Assembly: GCA_026826555.1 (NCBI GenBank)
Contig: JAKSZT010054568.1
Coordinates: forward strand, 12,304,826 to 12,368,825
Direction of reading: 5' to 3'
DNA length: 64,000 nucleotides
Origin: Tolypeutes matacus
Lineage: Eukaryota; Chordata; Mammalia; Cingulata; Chlamyphoridae
The position numbers and the translations under genes were made by a program. Below, piece after piece: positions 1-11,555 of the stretch; positions within the stretch are counted from its first letter, which is position 1; the number at the start of each line of letters is the position of its first letter. The notes below the pieces were generated by a model. That model had not been told where the DNA came from. It saw only the letters and a list, made by a program, of their open reading frames with translations, and did not search any database.

Positions 1-720
1 TCTTTATTTATTTATAGTTATCTTATGTAGTTCTTCTTATAAATCGTCATGATTTAAACTCTATTTTCTAAAATTTTAGTTTGATCTTAATTGTGTTTTT
101 ATACTCATTTATATCAATCATCCTTGCAAAAATCCTATTAATTCTAATATTGTACATTTAGAATCTTTTATATTTTCTCTGTACACAATTACATCATCTA
201 AACATGATTCAGTTTTTCAAATAATTCTTTATAAGCCTTACCCATTTTTTTTCTTTTACTTGTCTTACTGCAAAGGTTTTGAGTTCCAGTACAAATTAGA
301 ATCGAAGGAGGGCACTGTTATATTTGTCTGGTTCCTGAACTCAAATGAAAATCTTGCAATGCTTTACTGTTGAATATATTATTGGGAAATTTTTTGTTAC
401 TAAGCTTTAGCAAGTTAGGGCCATTCTCTTCAGTTCCAAGTTTTGATAAGAATTTTATTTTTTTCCATAAAGTTATTGAACTTTATCAAAGTCTTTTCTA
501 TCTCTATTGAGTTCATCATAATATTTTTCTCTTTTAATACATCAGTACAAGTCACTGTAAGTCACTACCTTAATTGATTTTCTAATATTCATTCAACTTT
601 TCATTACTGGAATAATCTCAACATAGACCTGATACATTATTCTTTTATACATTGCCAAATTATTTTTGTGAATATATTTCTTCTAATTTTGCACCTATGT
701 TCACAAAAGTTATCACCTTA
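1..720 (-). mobile_element. Old L1 (L1M-type) ORF2 fragment, antisense
   Basis: Read on the minus strand this stretch follows the reverse-transcriptase part of LINE-1 ORF2. The plus strand shows the familiar antisense word order, such as a 'gatttyctaatatt...caac' block near 577-600 and a 'tttgcacctatgttcacaaaa' block near 689-708. Many substitutions and indels leave no open frame, so it is a dead fragment of considerable age. It runs off the left edge of the window. The subfamily cannot be fixed by eye. Confidence 0.7.
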
Positions 721-3700
721 TACCGTCTATTGGGATTTGCTATCTGGTTATGTTAGTCAGAATGGGATGGAGCAAAATAATCAAACTCACAGGAATCAAG
801 GCTCTTACCTACTATTAGATTTGACTAAAAAATTCAGGGGCTCATGTCCTCAAGGGGTGCAGAAGAACCAGCGCTAAGTCTGGAGCTCTGCTCAGCTCCC
901 CAGGTCCTGTCTGCCCATGTACGGAGCAGTCCCCATCATGGGTGATTGGCTGAGGTCTCTAAGCAGTGTGTGGAGTTGACATAACTTGCACAGGGGCATC
1001 TTCATTTTAGTCTCAGTTACCCAGTTTATGTGATTTTTTTCCCCCTAGGGAATCATACTCCTTAAATCTATAGATTCTAGGTTTGTTTGACATAAATAAT
1101 TTTAGATCAAGAAATCGTGATAAAAGCATTCCATGGATAAGGAAGCTTTCACTAGCAAATGTCAGTTTATTTGCCAGTATTATTTGCATCTTTATAAGGA
1201 AATTACACAATATCACCTGCATTCTTTCTTTTCGATCACACAGTCCTGGTAAAGGGAAGGAAATGGGAGGCAGACCAGTCCCTTAGCTCCTTCCTTCTCA
1301 GTTAGACTCATAAAATGATTTGGGTACCATTTGCATTTTATTCTGCGCCGTTTTCTAAACGTGTACGAGTATTTTGTATTTTGTAAAACACTCTGGGAAG
1401 ACAGCTGTGATGGAGTCCTTTTGTTTGTATATGGCAATTTAATCACTTCTTAATGCTTTTATGAATTTTACCATTTGTTTTTTCAGCATTGTAACTTTTT
1501 GTAGGAGAATTAAGCTGTTGTTCAGGCCTTGGGGGTGGCAGGGCTCTTGCTGCCTGCCCCACTGGGTTTCCACTTCACCCTCTGCACGCTGGGATCCTGG
1601 AGCCTCTCTGAGGACAGGAACTGCCACAAGAAACGCCGTATTTCCCAGGAGCTTTTGCAGATGTGGTCAAGTGATTATGCTCTGGCCAGCGTGGTATAAA
1701 CAGAAGTGCTGCATGAAAGCCAGCAGCTCCCAGCGCGAGCTGGCCCACAGCGTGGTCTTCTCACAGTTTATCAACAAGGGGAATTCAACACTGTCTGGAT
1801 TTGGGAGACAAAGTTCCCCTCTACAGTAGGCAAAGATGCTTCAGATTCAAGCAACAAAGATCCAGCTCAAACCTTCATAAACAATAAACAAAAAGTGTGG
1901 ATCCCAGAGTGGAAACAGGTAACAAGGACAAGGATGGCTGTTGGTCTCAGGCACGACTGAACCAGGGAGCGAACAGACCAGTTGCATCTTCTCGATTTTC
2001 TTCTGTTTTTTAGCTTCTTCTCTTCCAGTGCCCTCAAGGCAAGATTTCTTCACGTGCCGGGAGTCTGCAGACCTGTTCTTCCATCAGGACTCCAGTTTCA
2101 AGGCCCTTCTCCTCCCCTACGGAGGTGAAAAGTGCTGGTGGCCAGCTCCACTTGGTGAGCTGCCCACTTCTGAGCCCCTCTCCGGGGCCATAAAGGAGCT
2201 TCCTCATCGCCCATGATCATATGGTTTTCTAAGGGAAGAGCAGTTCCTAAGGAATGGGGCAATAAATATCTAATGCAAGCTCTGAGGGGGTCGACAGTGG
2301 GATGACCTGGTCAGACTTTCTTCTCACTGGTCAGCACACTGGCCAGCGTTTAGGACCAGACGCTGCCATGTTGATATTCAACAGTCCTCCAGGATGATGG
2401 GCTGAAGGGCAAATGCTCTCTTCAGAGACAGACAGCTATTGGGGGCCTGCCGTGCTATTCCCAGATGTCCCTAGAGCCAACCCCAAAGTTGGATGGCTTC
2501 TGTTACATGGCATCGGCTCAGCAATGGCCACCCAAGTGGGATTGGGAATGAGGGGAAGGAGGCAGCTGCCAATCTGCAAACTGAGCAGTATCATCTCCCA
2601 CCTCAGGACCTTCATTTCTTTCCACACTGAGTTAACCAATATGTTCTCACTTTAACTCCCTCAGTAACTTGTGCTTTCTAAAGGGGCCTATTATATGATA
2701 TCTCAACTTGCTAGCCTCGAACTCAGCTTTAAACACACAGCTGCATCCCAGGCCTGCTTGCAAAAGGAATGAGGAAAAGGGCCTGGCATTGTCTCCCAAC
2801 CTCTCTCATCAGATACTTTGGGGGAATCACGTGTTTATTGCCCTTGGCTCTTTATTGCCCAATGCAGTGCCTGCCAAAGAATAGAAATTTGGTACTTGTG
2901 AGTTGAGTGAATAAAGAAAAGAAAAAGGGAAAAGGAATGTATATTCTCTAAGTTGCCCATAAGTCTTCACTTCAGGGCTGATTCGGTCACCAAATGCTCT
3001 CCCATAGCTTCAAGCGCTGCCTAACTTCTCTTCCAAGCATACATCAACATGCCAAGCTGAACACGGAGCGGTGGGAGGGCTCAGAGGGCAGCCAAGCCCC
3101 GATCCCGCCGTGTGGCCGTCCATTTGCTCCCAGCCACGCCATCCTCCTGCCTGACTGAGAATTCACAACTTTAATATTTGAATTCCTCCTAGAGGAATCA
3201 GGAGGGAAAATACGAGGTACAAAATGCCTATTTCCTGGTTTCCGAGTTTGCACATCTGCTTCTAATTGCAAGAAAGCCATTCAGTAAAGAACTCCATCAC
3301 CGAGGGTCTGGAGAGGTTAAGTTACTTCCGCACAGGCCCAGGCGTCTGGGGGTCCGTCCTCCACCAGCACACCCCTCCCTGTGGAGCTCGCCCTGGGACG
3401 TGAAATCCCTATTCAAAAACCTTAAACACACAGCAGGGTTCCCTAGTGCCGGAGCCACTTCCTCTTATCTATGCAGAAAGGAATTTAAAGTGCTTTGAGA
3501 ATTACAACTTATTGGAAAGCTGGAGGTAAAGTTAGTTTTCAGTAAAATCAGAACAAATGTACAAGGGATCTGTGTTCCCGGGTCAGAAACACTGTCCTCC
3601 AGTATTTTAAAGGAGCGGGTAAAACCAACTGAAAAGTTCATGAGCAGGCAGGCCCTGTGCCTGCAGACATTGCTTCATTACACTATTCTCTGCAACGAGA

Positions 3701-4128
3701 TGAAGAGATTTCCTCTTGCCTGGAGGGAATTACACTATGTAAATGACAAATTATACCTACCCCTGCTAATTTTTTGCTTCCTAAATTATGAGGTCTCAGG
3801 CACCCAGGGCCCTTAGATAAAGGTGCTAAAGTGTGGCTATCCCAGGGGATAGATAAGATGAACTGATTCCTCTTAGCTGCTGCTGGACAGGAGCAAAGCT
3901 CTCCGTTGTGTCTTGGCCATGCATGGCACACAGAGGTTCCAGCTCATGCTCACTAAGTCACAGAAACGGGAGCCATGGTTTCCCACGGATGGGAGGGGGC
4001 CAGGAAGCCTGAACAGCGAGCAGGTGCCCAGGTGACAGGTAGAGAGAAGTGGGGCAGAGAGGAGCTGGGCCACAGGCCACATCCTTTTTAAAACAAAACA
4101 GCTCAATAAGTAGGACAGCCTCATGCTT
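721..4128. other. Gene-free unique sequence
   Basis: About 3.4 kb without a recognisable gene. The longest frames are 122 aa or less, overlap on both strands and show no domain, signal peptide or splice-bounded exon I can defend. The first 250 bases may hold an ancient degraded repeat that I cannot name. The remainder is mixed-composition DNA. Confidence 0.5.
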
Positions 4129-4212
4129 CTAGTTCTCTCTCTTTCTCTCTCTCCCACCTTCTCTCTCTCCCCCTCCTCTCCCTCCCTCCATATCTCCCAT
4201 TTTCCCTTCTCC
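4129..4212. repeat. Polypyrimidine (CT-rich) tract
   Basis: About 80 bases are almost entirely C and T on the plus strand, with runs of (CT)n followed by CCCTCC-type blocks. Such tracts are common in mammalian introns and intergenic DNA and can form triplex (H-DNA). There is no evidence that it is a splicing polypyrimidine tract, since no credible exon follows. The purine-rich strand gives rise to the Arg/Glu-rich reading frame on the opposite strand. Confidence 0.85.
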
Positions 4213-7200
4213 TTGTAATCACCTTTTCCAAAGCAGTTTAGCATCTCCCAGGGAACTGCATTTCTGAGAGATTTGCCTAAATAGGGACTTGCTGGCTGCG
4301 GTCAGCCAAGGATTCCCTTGCCTGTCCTTACAGATTCGGAGGCTGGCCCAGCTCTGGGGCTCCGGCGAGCTGGCAGGGACGCCTGCAGGCGGCCAGGGCC
4401 GCCGGTATCTCCTGCCAGGGCCTGCTGCCTGTGCTGCCGTGGGCATTCAGCAGCCGCAGCTCCTGCAAGGACTTGTGTGACGCCTTTAGGTTGCTCCCCA
4501 CCCTTTCTATACCTTGTAATTAGTATTTTCATGACGATGTCCAAACTGCCTGACACTGATTCCGCACGTCGACCACACGCGTGTGCAGCCTGGAAACCCA
4601 GAGTCGGGCCGGCGGGCGCTGGCTGGCTCCAGGAGGCACCTCGCCATAGACCGTGCCTTCTCCCCACAGCAGCAAAGCCTTGGAGCCAGCCGCTGAGACG
4701 GCGCCTGCTCCGCTGCTGAGCACTGTCCTGAGAGCCTCCCTAGCCACACGATGGGTTTCCCCTCTGCTGGAAGGAAGACCCCTCTCGGGAGCAAGCAGCT
4801 TTGCTTTTAGCAGCGCTTGGCTTATTTCCTTCATGCCAGAAAGGATTTGATTCATTTGCAGAAAACACACACCTTTGAACTTGCTTACAGACAAGGAACT
4901 GAATTTATTCATAGATCACTGTTTTCATCAAGTACAAGTAAGTCCTGCTGATTAGAGAATTCTCCTTTCAGACCTAGAGCCCTCTCACTTCACCAGAAAA
5001 CGCAAACAGCTGAAAGACTTTTCATGACTTTATCCTTTGAATCTTCAGCCACAGAGAGGAAATGTACCTGCAGTTACCTGGAGAGGCCCTGCTTATGGCA
5101 GAGAGGCCCTCTGTGAGCAATTAGCACTTTAAAATGGAAATTTCAGAGCACGTAGGAGGAGGAGGAGGATAAAGCCCCCAGGCCCTTTGCAGGTCAGTTC
5201 TCAGGGCGCTTCCCACCCACTGCAGTAAAGAGCAGGTATACCTCATTAAGAGGCAAGACCTGTGATTGCAGTCCATCTGAAGCAAGAGGGCCACTCCACC
5301 CACCCCCGTTAGAAGCTGACCCTGGGCGCTGTTTGCCGGAGGGGACCCAGCTAAGCGGCCGAGCTGGACTCCAGGGCTGAGGAGGCCACGTGCCCCTGCT
5401 CTCTGCCCTGCACCACACTGGGAGGCTGAGTCTCTTGGGTTAGCATTATCCGAGCTGGATGGACGCCTTCAGGTTTTGTCTTAAAACATTGAAAATCCTC
5501 TTCCGGAGCCCAGAACTCCACTAGGCATTTTCTCTTTCTATACCACGAGGAAGCCCCGGAACAGGGAGGCTAACCAGGGCTGTGGTGGCAGGGGCAAAAC
5601 CGTCAGTCCCAACCTGAGCTCTGCTGTAAAACGCGGGCAGCGGCCTCTTTTCCACAGCGTCACTGTGGACCCCCACGTGGAGATGGCCGTAAGCACACCT
5701 GCGCACCTGAGCACACTTGTGCTCACTTGAGCACACCTGCCCAGTGAGTGCTTTTGTGGAGTCAGGAGAGGATCCGCAGTGGAGGGTGGGACCTTCTGGG
5801 TGCTACAGCCCCTAGCATTCCAAGATCTCATTTTCACTTCAGAGAAAAGAGCCATTTTTGTTATCCTTTGTTCCCTCTCTAGCAATCTTCAGCTAGCAAA
5901 CCAGTGGTACCTGTCGAAGGTATTTTGAGCATTGCACTTGAAAACATGAATCCCAGCGCCTCATGGGATGGAGCTGAGTGTGCCTGAGCCCTCAGCCCAA
6001 GTCAGGGCTCGGATCCCCAAATCTACCACTAGACAAATTATCTTCTTGGAGTAGTTTGGACTCCAAGGCGGGGAGATTAGCCTTGCTATTTGGGAGAATC
6101 TCGGAATCCCGTGGATTAGACCAGATAACTAAATCAAACGAGATAAAGGAGAGCCCAAAAGAGAGAAAAGGGAAATAGGCGTTAGGAGCTAAGCAGATGT
6201 AGGAGCAGCGAAGATGGGGGGATAGGGTCGGATGAGGGAGAGAGCGAGGGAATGCCCAGCCCAGGCTGTGCAGGGACCAGCTGCAGAGTGAGTCACCTGC
6301 CTGCAGGTGAGTGCCTGGGGCATAGGTGAGTCCCTCTGGGTTACTGGGCAGGGCATCGCCCTGTTCCTTGTGCACGAAGGGGTTGCATCCTGGCCAGCAG
6401 CCTAGAAAGCTAATTCCCCCTTCCTGCTGCAGATGTTGGGACCCACTTCAGGATCACAAACGCCCGCTGAGCAGGGTTTCTCAGGGGTTGGGTTTCAAGG
6501 CCCCTGAGACTGAGACGGGGCCGCTTCGGTGTAGGTTACTGTTTTATCCAGTCTCTCCGCATCCACCTTCCACCGGTGCCTTGTGGCCTTCAAATATAAG
6601 CGGACAGAACTGCCAGTCTCTTACTGCAGTGTTTTCTGTAAACAGTGAATGAATCGTGAAGAAAATCATTACATGGACCAAGCACGCTTATTACAAAGAG
6701 AAGTTCACCCTGCGCAGTGCTGCTTTTGCTGCCTGAGGAAAGCTCCCGGGGAATGTCCTCCACCTGGGCTCAGAGTGACACGCTCTCCTAGCAGGGCGAG
6801 TTCGCTGCTCCGTCGTCTTCACTCCGTCCGTGGCTCCACCTGCTGAGCACGTCATTATGAAAAACACTAACTGGCTGCACACAGCACGAGGCAGGGCGTA
6901 CACCGCAGCTGACTGGTAAGTTCCTCCCGTTAGACGTGCTTGAGCGCCTTTGTGCCAATTTAGGGGATGCCTAACTCTACGGAATATGAGTGAAGTCCGT
7001 GGAAAGGACAATTGAGAAAAATATCAATAGTCCCTATTGCCACTCGCCAGCCTACAACTACAAAATGTGACATTTAAAGTTAATGGTGAAAATACAGTAA
7101 CTTGAACTATTCCTCGTTCAAGGCTGGTTGCCAGAAAGTATTCCCTTTAAAGCTGCCAGAACCAGGCGCTTTACGCTGCCCACTGCCCTAGAGCTTCAAC

Positions 7201-7600
7201 CGGCCGCACCATCCTCTCCCTCTGGCTTGCGCTGGTCCACATCCAGTGGCCTTGAAGGTCCTGAGTGTGGCCTCAAGGCCGCCCCTGCCCACCATGGGCC
7301 CTTCAGGGACCCGACCAAGGTGGGGCCCTGGCACCCCCCAACGTCCAGTCCTCGTGTGATGAAGCCAGGAGAGCGGCCTCCCTCTACCTGAAGCAGCTCC
7401 GCCACAGTCCCACAGAATTTTCTCCAACTTTTACAGTAACTGCTGGGCTTCTCTCCTCTAACCTCAGTAGGACAGGGGAGGGGCCATTTCTATGCCCGGC
7501 TTAGCTCTCAACAAAATGACCCGCACTTCTGCCCTTCCCCTAGCGTGCTGGACCTTCCCTAATGGAAGGGAAGTGGCTGAACTTCACTCCAAGTCCCAAG
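4213..7600. other. Gene-free unique sequence, locally GC-rich
   Basis: No exon or RNA gene is recognisable. About 4340-4720 is GC-rich with scattered CpG, for example around 4568-4585 and 4605-4620. It is much weaker than the island near 55 kb and I do not call it an island. Several 60-130 aa frames overlap each other on both strands here, as expected for GC-rich noncoding DNA. Confidence 0.5.
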
Positions 7601-8100
7601 GTAATCATAGGTAACCATTTGGCAAGTCTATTTCCAGAATTTGCTTTCTAAATGTTTTATGAATATACTTAAATGTATATTTTTAATATTAATGAGGATG
7701 TATTACACATATTCTGTCATCTCCTATTTTTGACATTTCTCCATCTTTCCAACCAGTACATATAAATCTACTTTATTATTTTAAACCAGCAGCAAGCAAT
7801 TATTTTCTATAAAGAGTCAGATAGTAAATATTCTCTGTGACAATTCTCTGCCATTCTCACACATAAGCAGATTCAGACAATCTGCAGATGAGAGAACATT
7901 GCTGTGTCTCAAAAATACTTTATTTATGAAACAGCTGCCAGGTTAGCTTTGCTGGTCGCTGCTGTAGACATTGCATTGTACCCCTCAGTGGGGTGCACCA
8001 TTATTTGCTTAGGGTTCTATTATTAAAGATTTTCTAACAATTTTGTTTTTGTAGAGAATTCAAATGATAGAAAACCATGTGCATTAAAATAGATTTCATT
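7601..8100 (-). mobile_element. AT-rich LINE 3'-end-like fragment interrupted by an hAT remnant
   Basis: The T-rich plus strand before and after 7788-7968 resembles the antisense 3' region of old L1 elements: short words about small-amplitude AT-rich sequence, then resumption with a 'cattatttgcttagggttctatt'-like segment. The middle is filled by an hAT-Charlie remnant listed separately. Alignment to a repeat library is needed, and the assignment rests on word similarity only. Confidence 0.4.
7788..7968. mobile_element. hAT-Charlie-type nonautonomous DNA transposon remnant
   Basis: The order of words matches a common eutherian hAT-Charlie MER element: 'ctataaagagtcagatagtaaatatt' at the left and 'atactttatttatgaaacagctgccagg' at the right. 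The same two blocks occur, in the same order and orientation, in the copy at 41198-41388. The elements are noncoding and ancient. Neither 8-bp target duplications nor intact terminal inverted repeats are clear here. Confidence 0.65.
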
Positions 8101-9555
8101 ATGTTATAAAAATGTTGAGTTCAGAATTGGAGTTGACTTTAGAGATTCCAGAAAACCAAATGCCATCAGGAAGCTTCTCTTTGCCTGTGTGTCTCTCTTC
8201 GTTTTGCTTAATTTTGAGTGTTGGCCTCATTTTTCCTATAGCAGAGATATAGCAAAGCGGGGTGAGTTGAGGGTGAACAGTTGGGGCATAAAGAGTGAAA
8301 CAGAGATTCAAAACTGTATCATCCACGCCTGGTGACCCAGGAGTAAAGAGCTGGCTCTTCGTCCTGGTGCCACCTCTAAATCTCAAAGGAGGGCTTGGTT
8401 GCCCGAGCAGAGGCGCTTCCAGCTCTTGAGCGATCCCACTAAGAGAGGACGGGGTGCTCGATGGGGCAGGCCCGGCCACGCCAGCCCCGTGGGCGGAGCC
8501 AGAGGCACAGGGAGTTGGCGGCCGAGTAGGAGGGGAGGGAGGACTGCCCGAGACTGAGCCAGAGCCGTCCACGACGCCTACACTGAGATCACCAAGGTGG
8601 CCGTGTGCCGTGGGCTAGTTAATAGAATAAACGCCCAGCGCATAGTGGGAGGCCACGTATAGGCATTTCGGTGGATTTCAGGTTTCTCTGGGCTCTGAGT
8701 ACAGATGAAGTCCTATGCACCTCACTGCTCAACATCACGATTTCTCCAACGCTCGGTCACTTTTTGAGCCAAGTTCCCCAACTTTCACAGTGTTCCTTAT
8801 CCCCATGTTTTCAAGAGTGCCAGGAGGGTTTGGGGATCGACATGTGGACATGCCAGCGCTCAGGGCTAAGGACTAAGCATCCGGGCTTTCACATGACGCC
8901 CAAGGCAAACCCCACGCTGACCCCCTCTGCTTTGTGGCTGCAGAGCCAGGGGCAAGCAGCAGGTCACAGCCGTCCTGCCAGTGCTCACGCCTGAGGCCCA
9001 GTGCGAAAACAATAATGAGGAAGTAAAAAGGAAATCCACATAAAGCGCATCTCCCCACAAGCTTCCCATTCTGGGGTGTCTGTCCTTGTCACTTCCGCCA
9101 CTGGTGTTGCCAAGCGCCCGCCTCTGCTGACATGCAGAGAACGTGGTCCTAAATACTCCGTGTCACCAGCAGCACTCTTTCCACGGTACGTGCGTCAGAA
9201 GCACAGCTGCCTCGTTTCCAAGGTGCACAGTGCTTTCCGTTAACTCACCAAGATAATGAGGTCAAAATATGTTTCTGGAATCACCCGCACACCTTGCCAG
9301 AGGCTGGCTCCCCTTCCCGGGAGTTTATGACTTATCCAGGGCCCTTCCAGCCCAGCAGGCACACCGAACCACAGGAATCAAGGCTCAGCTCCTCTTATCC
9401 CCAAAACGCCTCATCCCCTAACTCAAACGACAGCTGGAAGTGGTTATCCGGAGGGGCAACCTCAGCGCAGTCAAGTCTAGCCTCCAGCAAAGTCCAGGAT
9501 CCAGGGCTCATTGCAATCAAAATGGGCTCAAACACCATCTTCTGAGGAATTTTTC
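8101..9555. other. Gene-free unique sequence
   Basis: A 157-aa minus-strand frame (8099-8572) is the longest here. Its Pro/Ser/Gly-rich composition, lack of domain and extension into AT-rich DNA make a real exon unlikely. GC content rises around 8420-8580 with a few CpGs. Nothing else is recognisable. Confidence 0.45.
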
Positions 9556-9700
9556 AGTCCCTTGCTTATACAGGTGAGCATGGAGACTAAATAATTTGGT
9601 CCACAATTATACAGCTAGGACGTACCAAAACTTCCATCCAGGACCTGGAATACTGGATTGAAAATCTGTGCTTTTTCCACTGCCATCAGCCCGCAGGTGA
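9556..9700 (-). repeat. MIR SINE fragment, antisense
   Basis: The plus strand carries the reverse complement of the MIR core and tRNA-derived head: an 'attatacagctagga' block near 9607, then a degraded 'ccaggacctgg' block, then 'tgtgctttttccactgcc' near 9668-9685. MIR is an ancient tRNA-derived CORE-SINE. This is one of several MIR copies in the window and serves as a neutral age marker. Confidence 0.6.
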
Positions 9701-10079
9701 GTGGGAAATTGCCTACACATTGCTCCGTCATGTTTAAGTAGGACTCTCAGTAGATTGCAGGAGCCTGAAGAGTGGAATTCAGCCCCATACGCCTTTACTT
9801 CTTTTTCATCCCTGACATAGAGATCCACGGGTGACTGAAAGACTAATTTTAGCTTGAGTTGAATTGACTCGCATTGAACTGGCTGGAATTGAATTTGTGG
9901 TCTCTACAGGAAAGGCTGGTCGTGAACTTGATCCTGGGCAAGCCACAGCCAGCTGTAATTTCTTTGACCCTCACACTGAAACCACGTCTCTGACCTTGAA
10001 AAACTACCACTGGTGGCCACAGAGGGTGCAGCCGCCGATGCTGCCTTTATCACTGCCTTGAACAATTTTCGGTAGAGGA

Positions 10080-10250
10080 ACTAACTAGACCTTTGGAGTA
10101 TGAGGGGCTTGGATTAAAATCCTCGTCCCATTGTGTGTAACTGTCCAACTTCTAGCAAGTTCCGTAACATCTCCGAGCCTCTGTCTTTGAATCTATGAAA
10201 AAGATTATGATCCCACTTACCAGACACATAAGCCAGACCTATAGCATAAG
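10080..10250 (+). repeat. MIR SINE fragment
   Basis: Sense-orientation MIR: a 'ggattaaaatcctcgtccc' equivalent of the internal promoter region, then 'aacttctagcaagttccgtaac', 'gagcctctgtctttgaatctatga' and a purine-rich 'aaagattatgatccc' tail region. Word order is complete although each block is mutated, as expected for an element older than the placental radiation. Confidence 0.7.
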
Positions 10251-10587
10251 CCCCCAAAGTACTGGATTTCCTTCCCAGCTTGTTTCTCTTCTGTCCTAGT
10301 CACAGTATAAAACGACACTAACGAAAGTGTCAAAACACAGTTTAACTCCATCCAGGCTGAGCAAACCTAAGAGCTTTCCTCTCATTGTCCTCTACTGTCA
10401 CTGCTGCAGAGGGAATCGAATGCTCAAGCAAGGTTTGCCGCTGCTGCCGCCGCCCTGACGGGCACAGAGTGTCTCATGAGCCCACGGGGAGGTGAGAAGT
10501 TCTGTGAGTGTCTAGAGATCCAGGCGCTCAAAACCGCCGAAGGATCCCGTGCCTGAGGACGCAGACTACTGGCCCGCTCTGGCTTTA

Positions 10588-10786
10588 TTTTTTTATTTTA
10601 TTATTATTTTTTTAAATATTTATTTATTTATTTATTCATTTATCCCCTCCTTGCTGCTTGTGCTCGCTGGGTCAGCTAACCACGCCGTGCGGGCGGGCCT
10701 GCCTTCACCAGGAGGCCCTGGGAACCGAACCCGGGGCCTCCCATATGGTAAACGGGATCCCTACTGATGGAGCCACAGCCGCTTCC
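10588..10786 (-). mobile_element. tRNA-derived SINE (xenarthran type), antisense, with 15-bp target duplication
   Basis: The element starts at its poly-A end, read as T-rich with (TTTA)n. It ends at the tRNA-like head, whose reverse complement contains a 'gggttcggttccca' B-box-like block and a 'ggcctcccatatgg'-type block on the plus strand. Flanks carry a perfect 15-bp direct repeat, cccgctctggcttta, at 10573-10587 and 10787-10801. This proves insertion by target-primed reverse transcription. The head resembles the tRNA-derived SINEs abundant in Xenarthra, as I recall them. The body is only about 120 bp, shorter than full-length members. Confidence 0.88.
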
Positions 10787-10801
10787 CCCGCTCTGGCTTT
10801 A

Positions 10802-11555
10802 AAGGCAGCAGAAGAGGAGTCATCCTTGCTCTCTTGGGAGGCAAGAACAACATCGAGGGCTTTAACAGGCTAAGCCTACGATACTATTACTGTTTGCATC
10901 AGAAACGTCCTCATCAGCATCAGCATCAGCAGCCACGGCTTTCAGCCTGGCCACGTGTCCAGAGACAAAGAGGTGGGTGATGCAAATGGACAGCTATCCA
11001 AACACTTTTAAACACTTTTTAAATGTCCATCCTTTTCATTTAAAAAAAAATGACACAATCCCCAAACCAGATACTTCTGTGTTAAAATGATGGCTAGCTC
11101 GCAGCTCCTGATCACTGTTCCTAAAGTTCCCATTGAAAGATTCTTTAAATCAGAATCTAGAAAACTTACCCTTCACAGGATCCCAGAAAGAATTTTTCCT
11201 CCCAAATCCTAATGTCCATCTAGTGAGAGGGTTTTTTGGGGATCCATAAACCCCATCCCAGAAGAGTAGGCGTTCACACCCACATGCGCTCCGGGGCCAC
11301 GTTAAGCAGGTCATAGGCTCCAGAGAGCCCGAACTGGGGCGCCCTGCCCCAGGGCAGAACAGAGGCTGCGAGGAGCGGGTGGAGGGGCGCAGGCCCCCAG
11401 GCCCCAGGCCGGGCCTTAGCACTGGCCCAGTCCATCGCACCAGTGGCCAGGAAACCACACCCACCTACACAGAGGGGCGCCAAGGCCTTTTAAAGACTTT
11501 AAGGGAGGTGAAAAAGGCAATATGGAATTACAATCATAATTAGAACCAAAAAGTA
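10802..11555. other. Gene-free unique sequence
   Basis: It contains a short (CATCAG)n run at about 10911-10932 and a GC-rich patch at 11280-11460. The GC-rich patch supports overlapping frames on the minus strand but no identifiable protein. Confidence 0.45.

Noticed and set aside
4129..4212. Polypyrimidine tract as a splice acceptor
   Set aside because: No conserved or coding exon follows and the tract is far longer than a splicing tract.
8099..8572. 157-aa minus-strand Pro/Ser-rich frame
   Set aside because: No domain, and composition follows local GC. The C-terminal half crosses into AT-rich sequence without any codon pattern.
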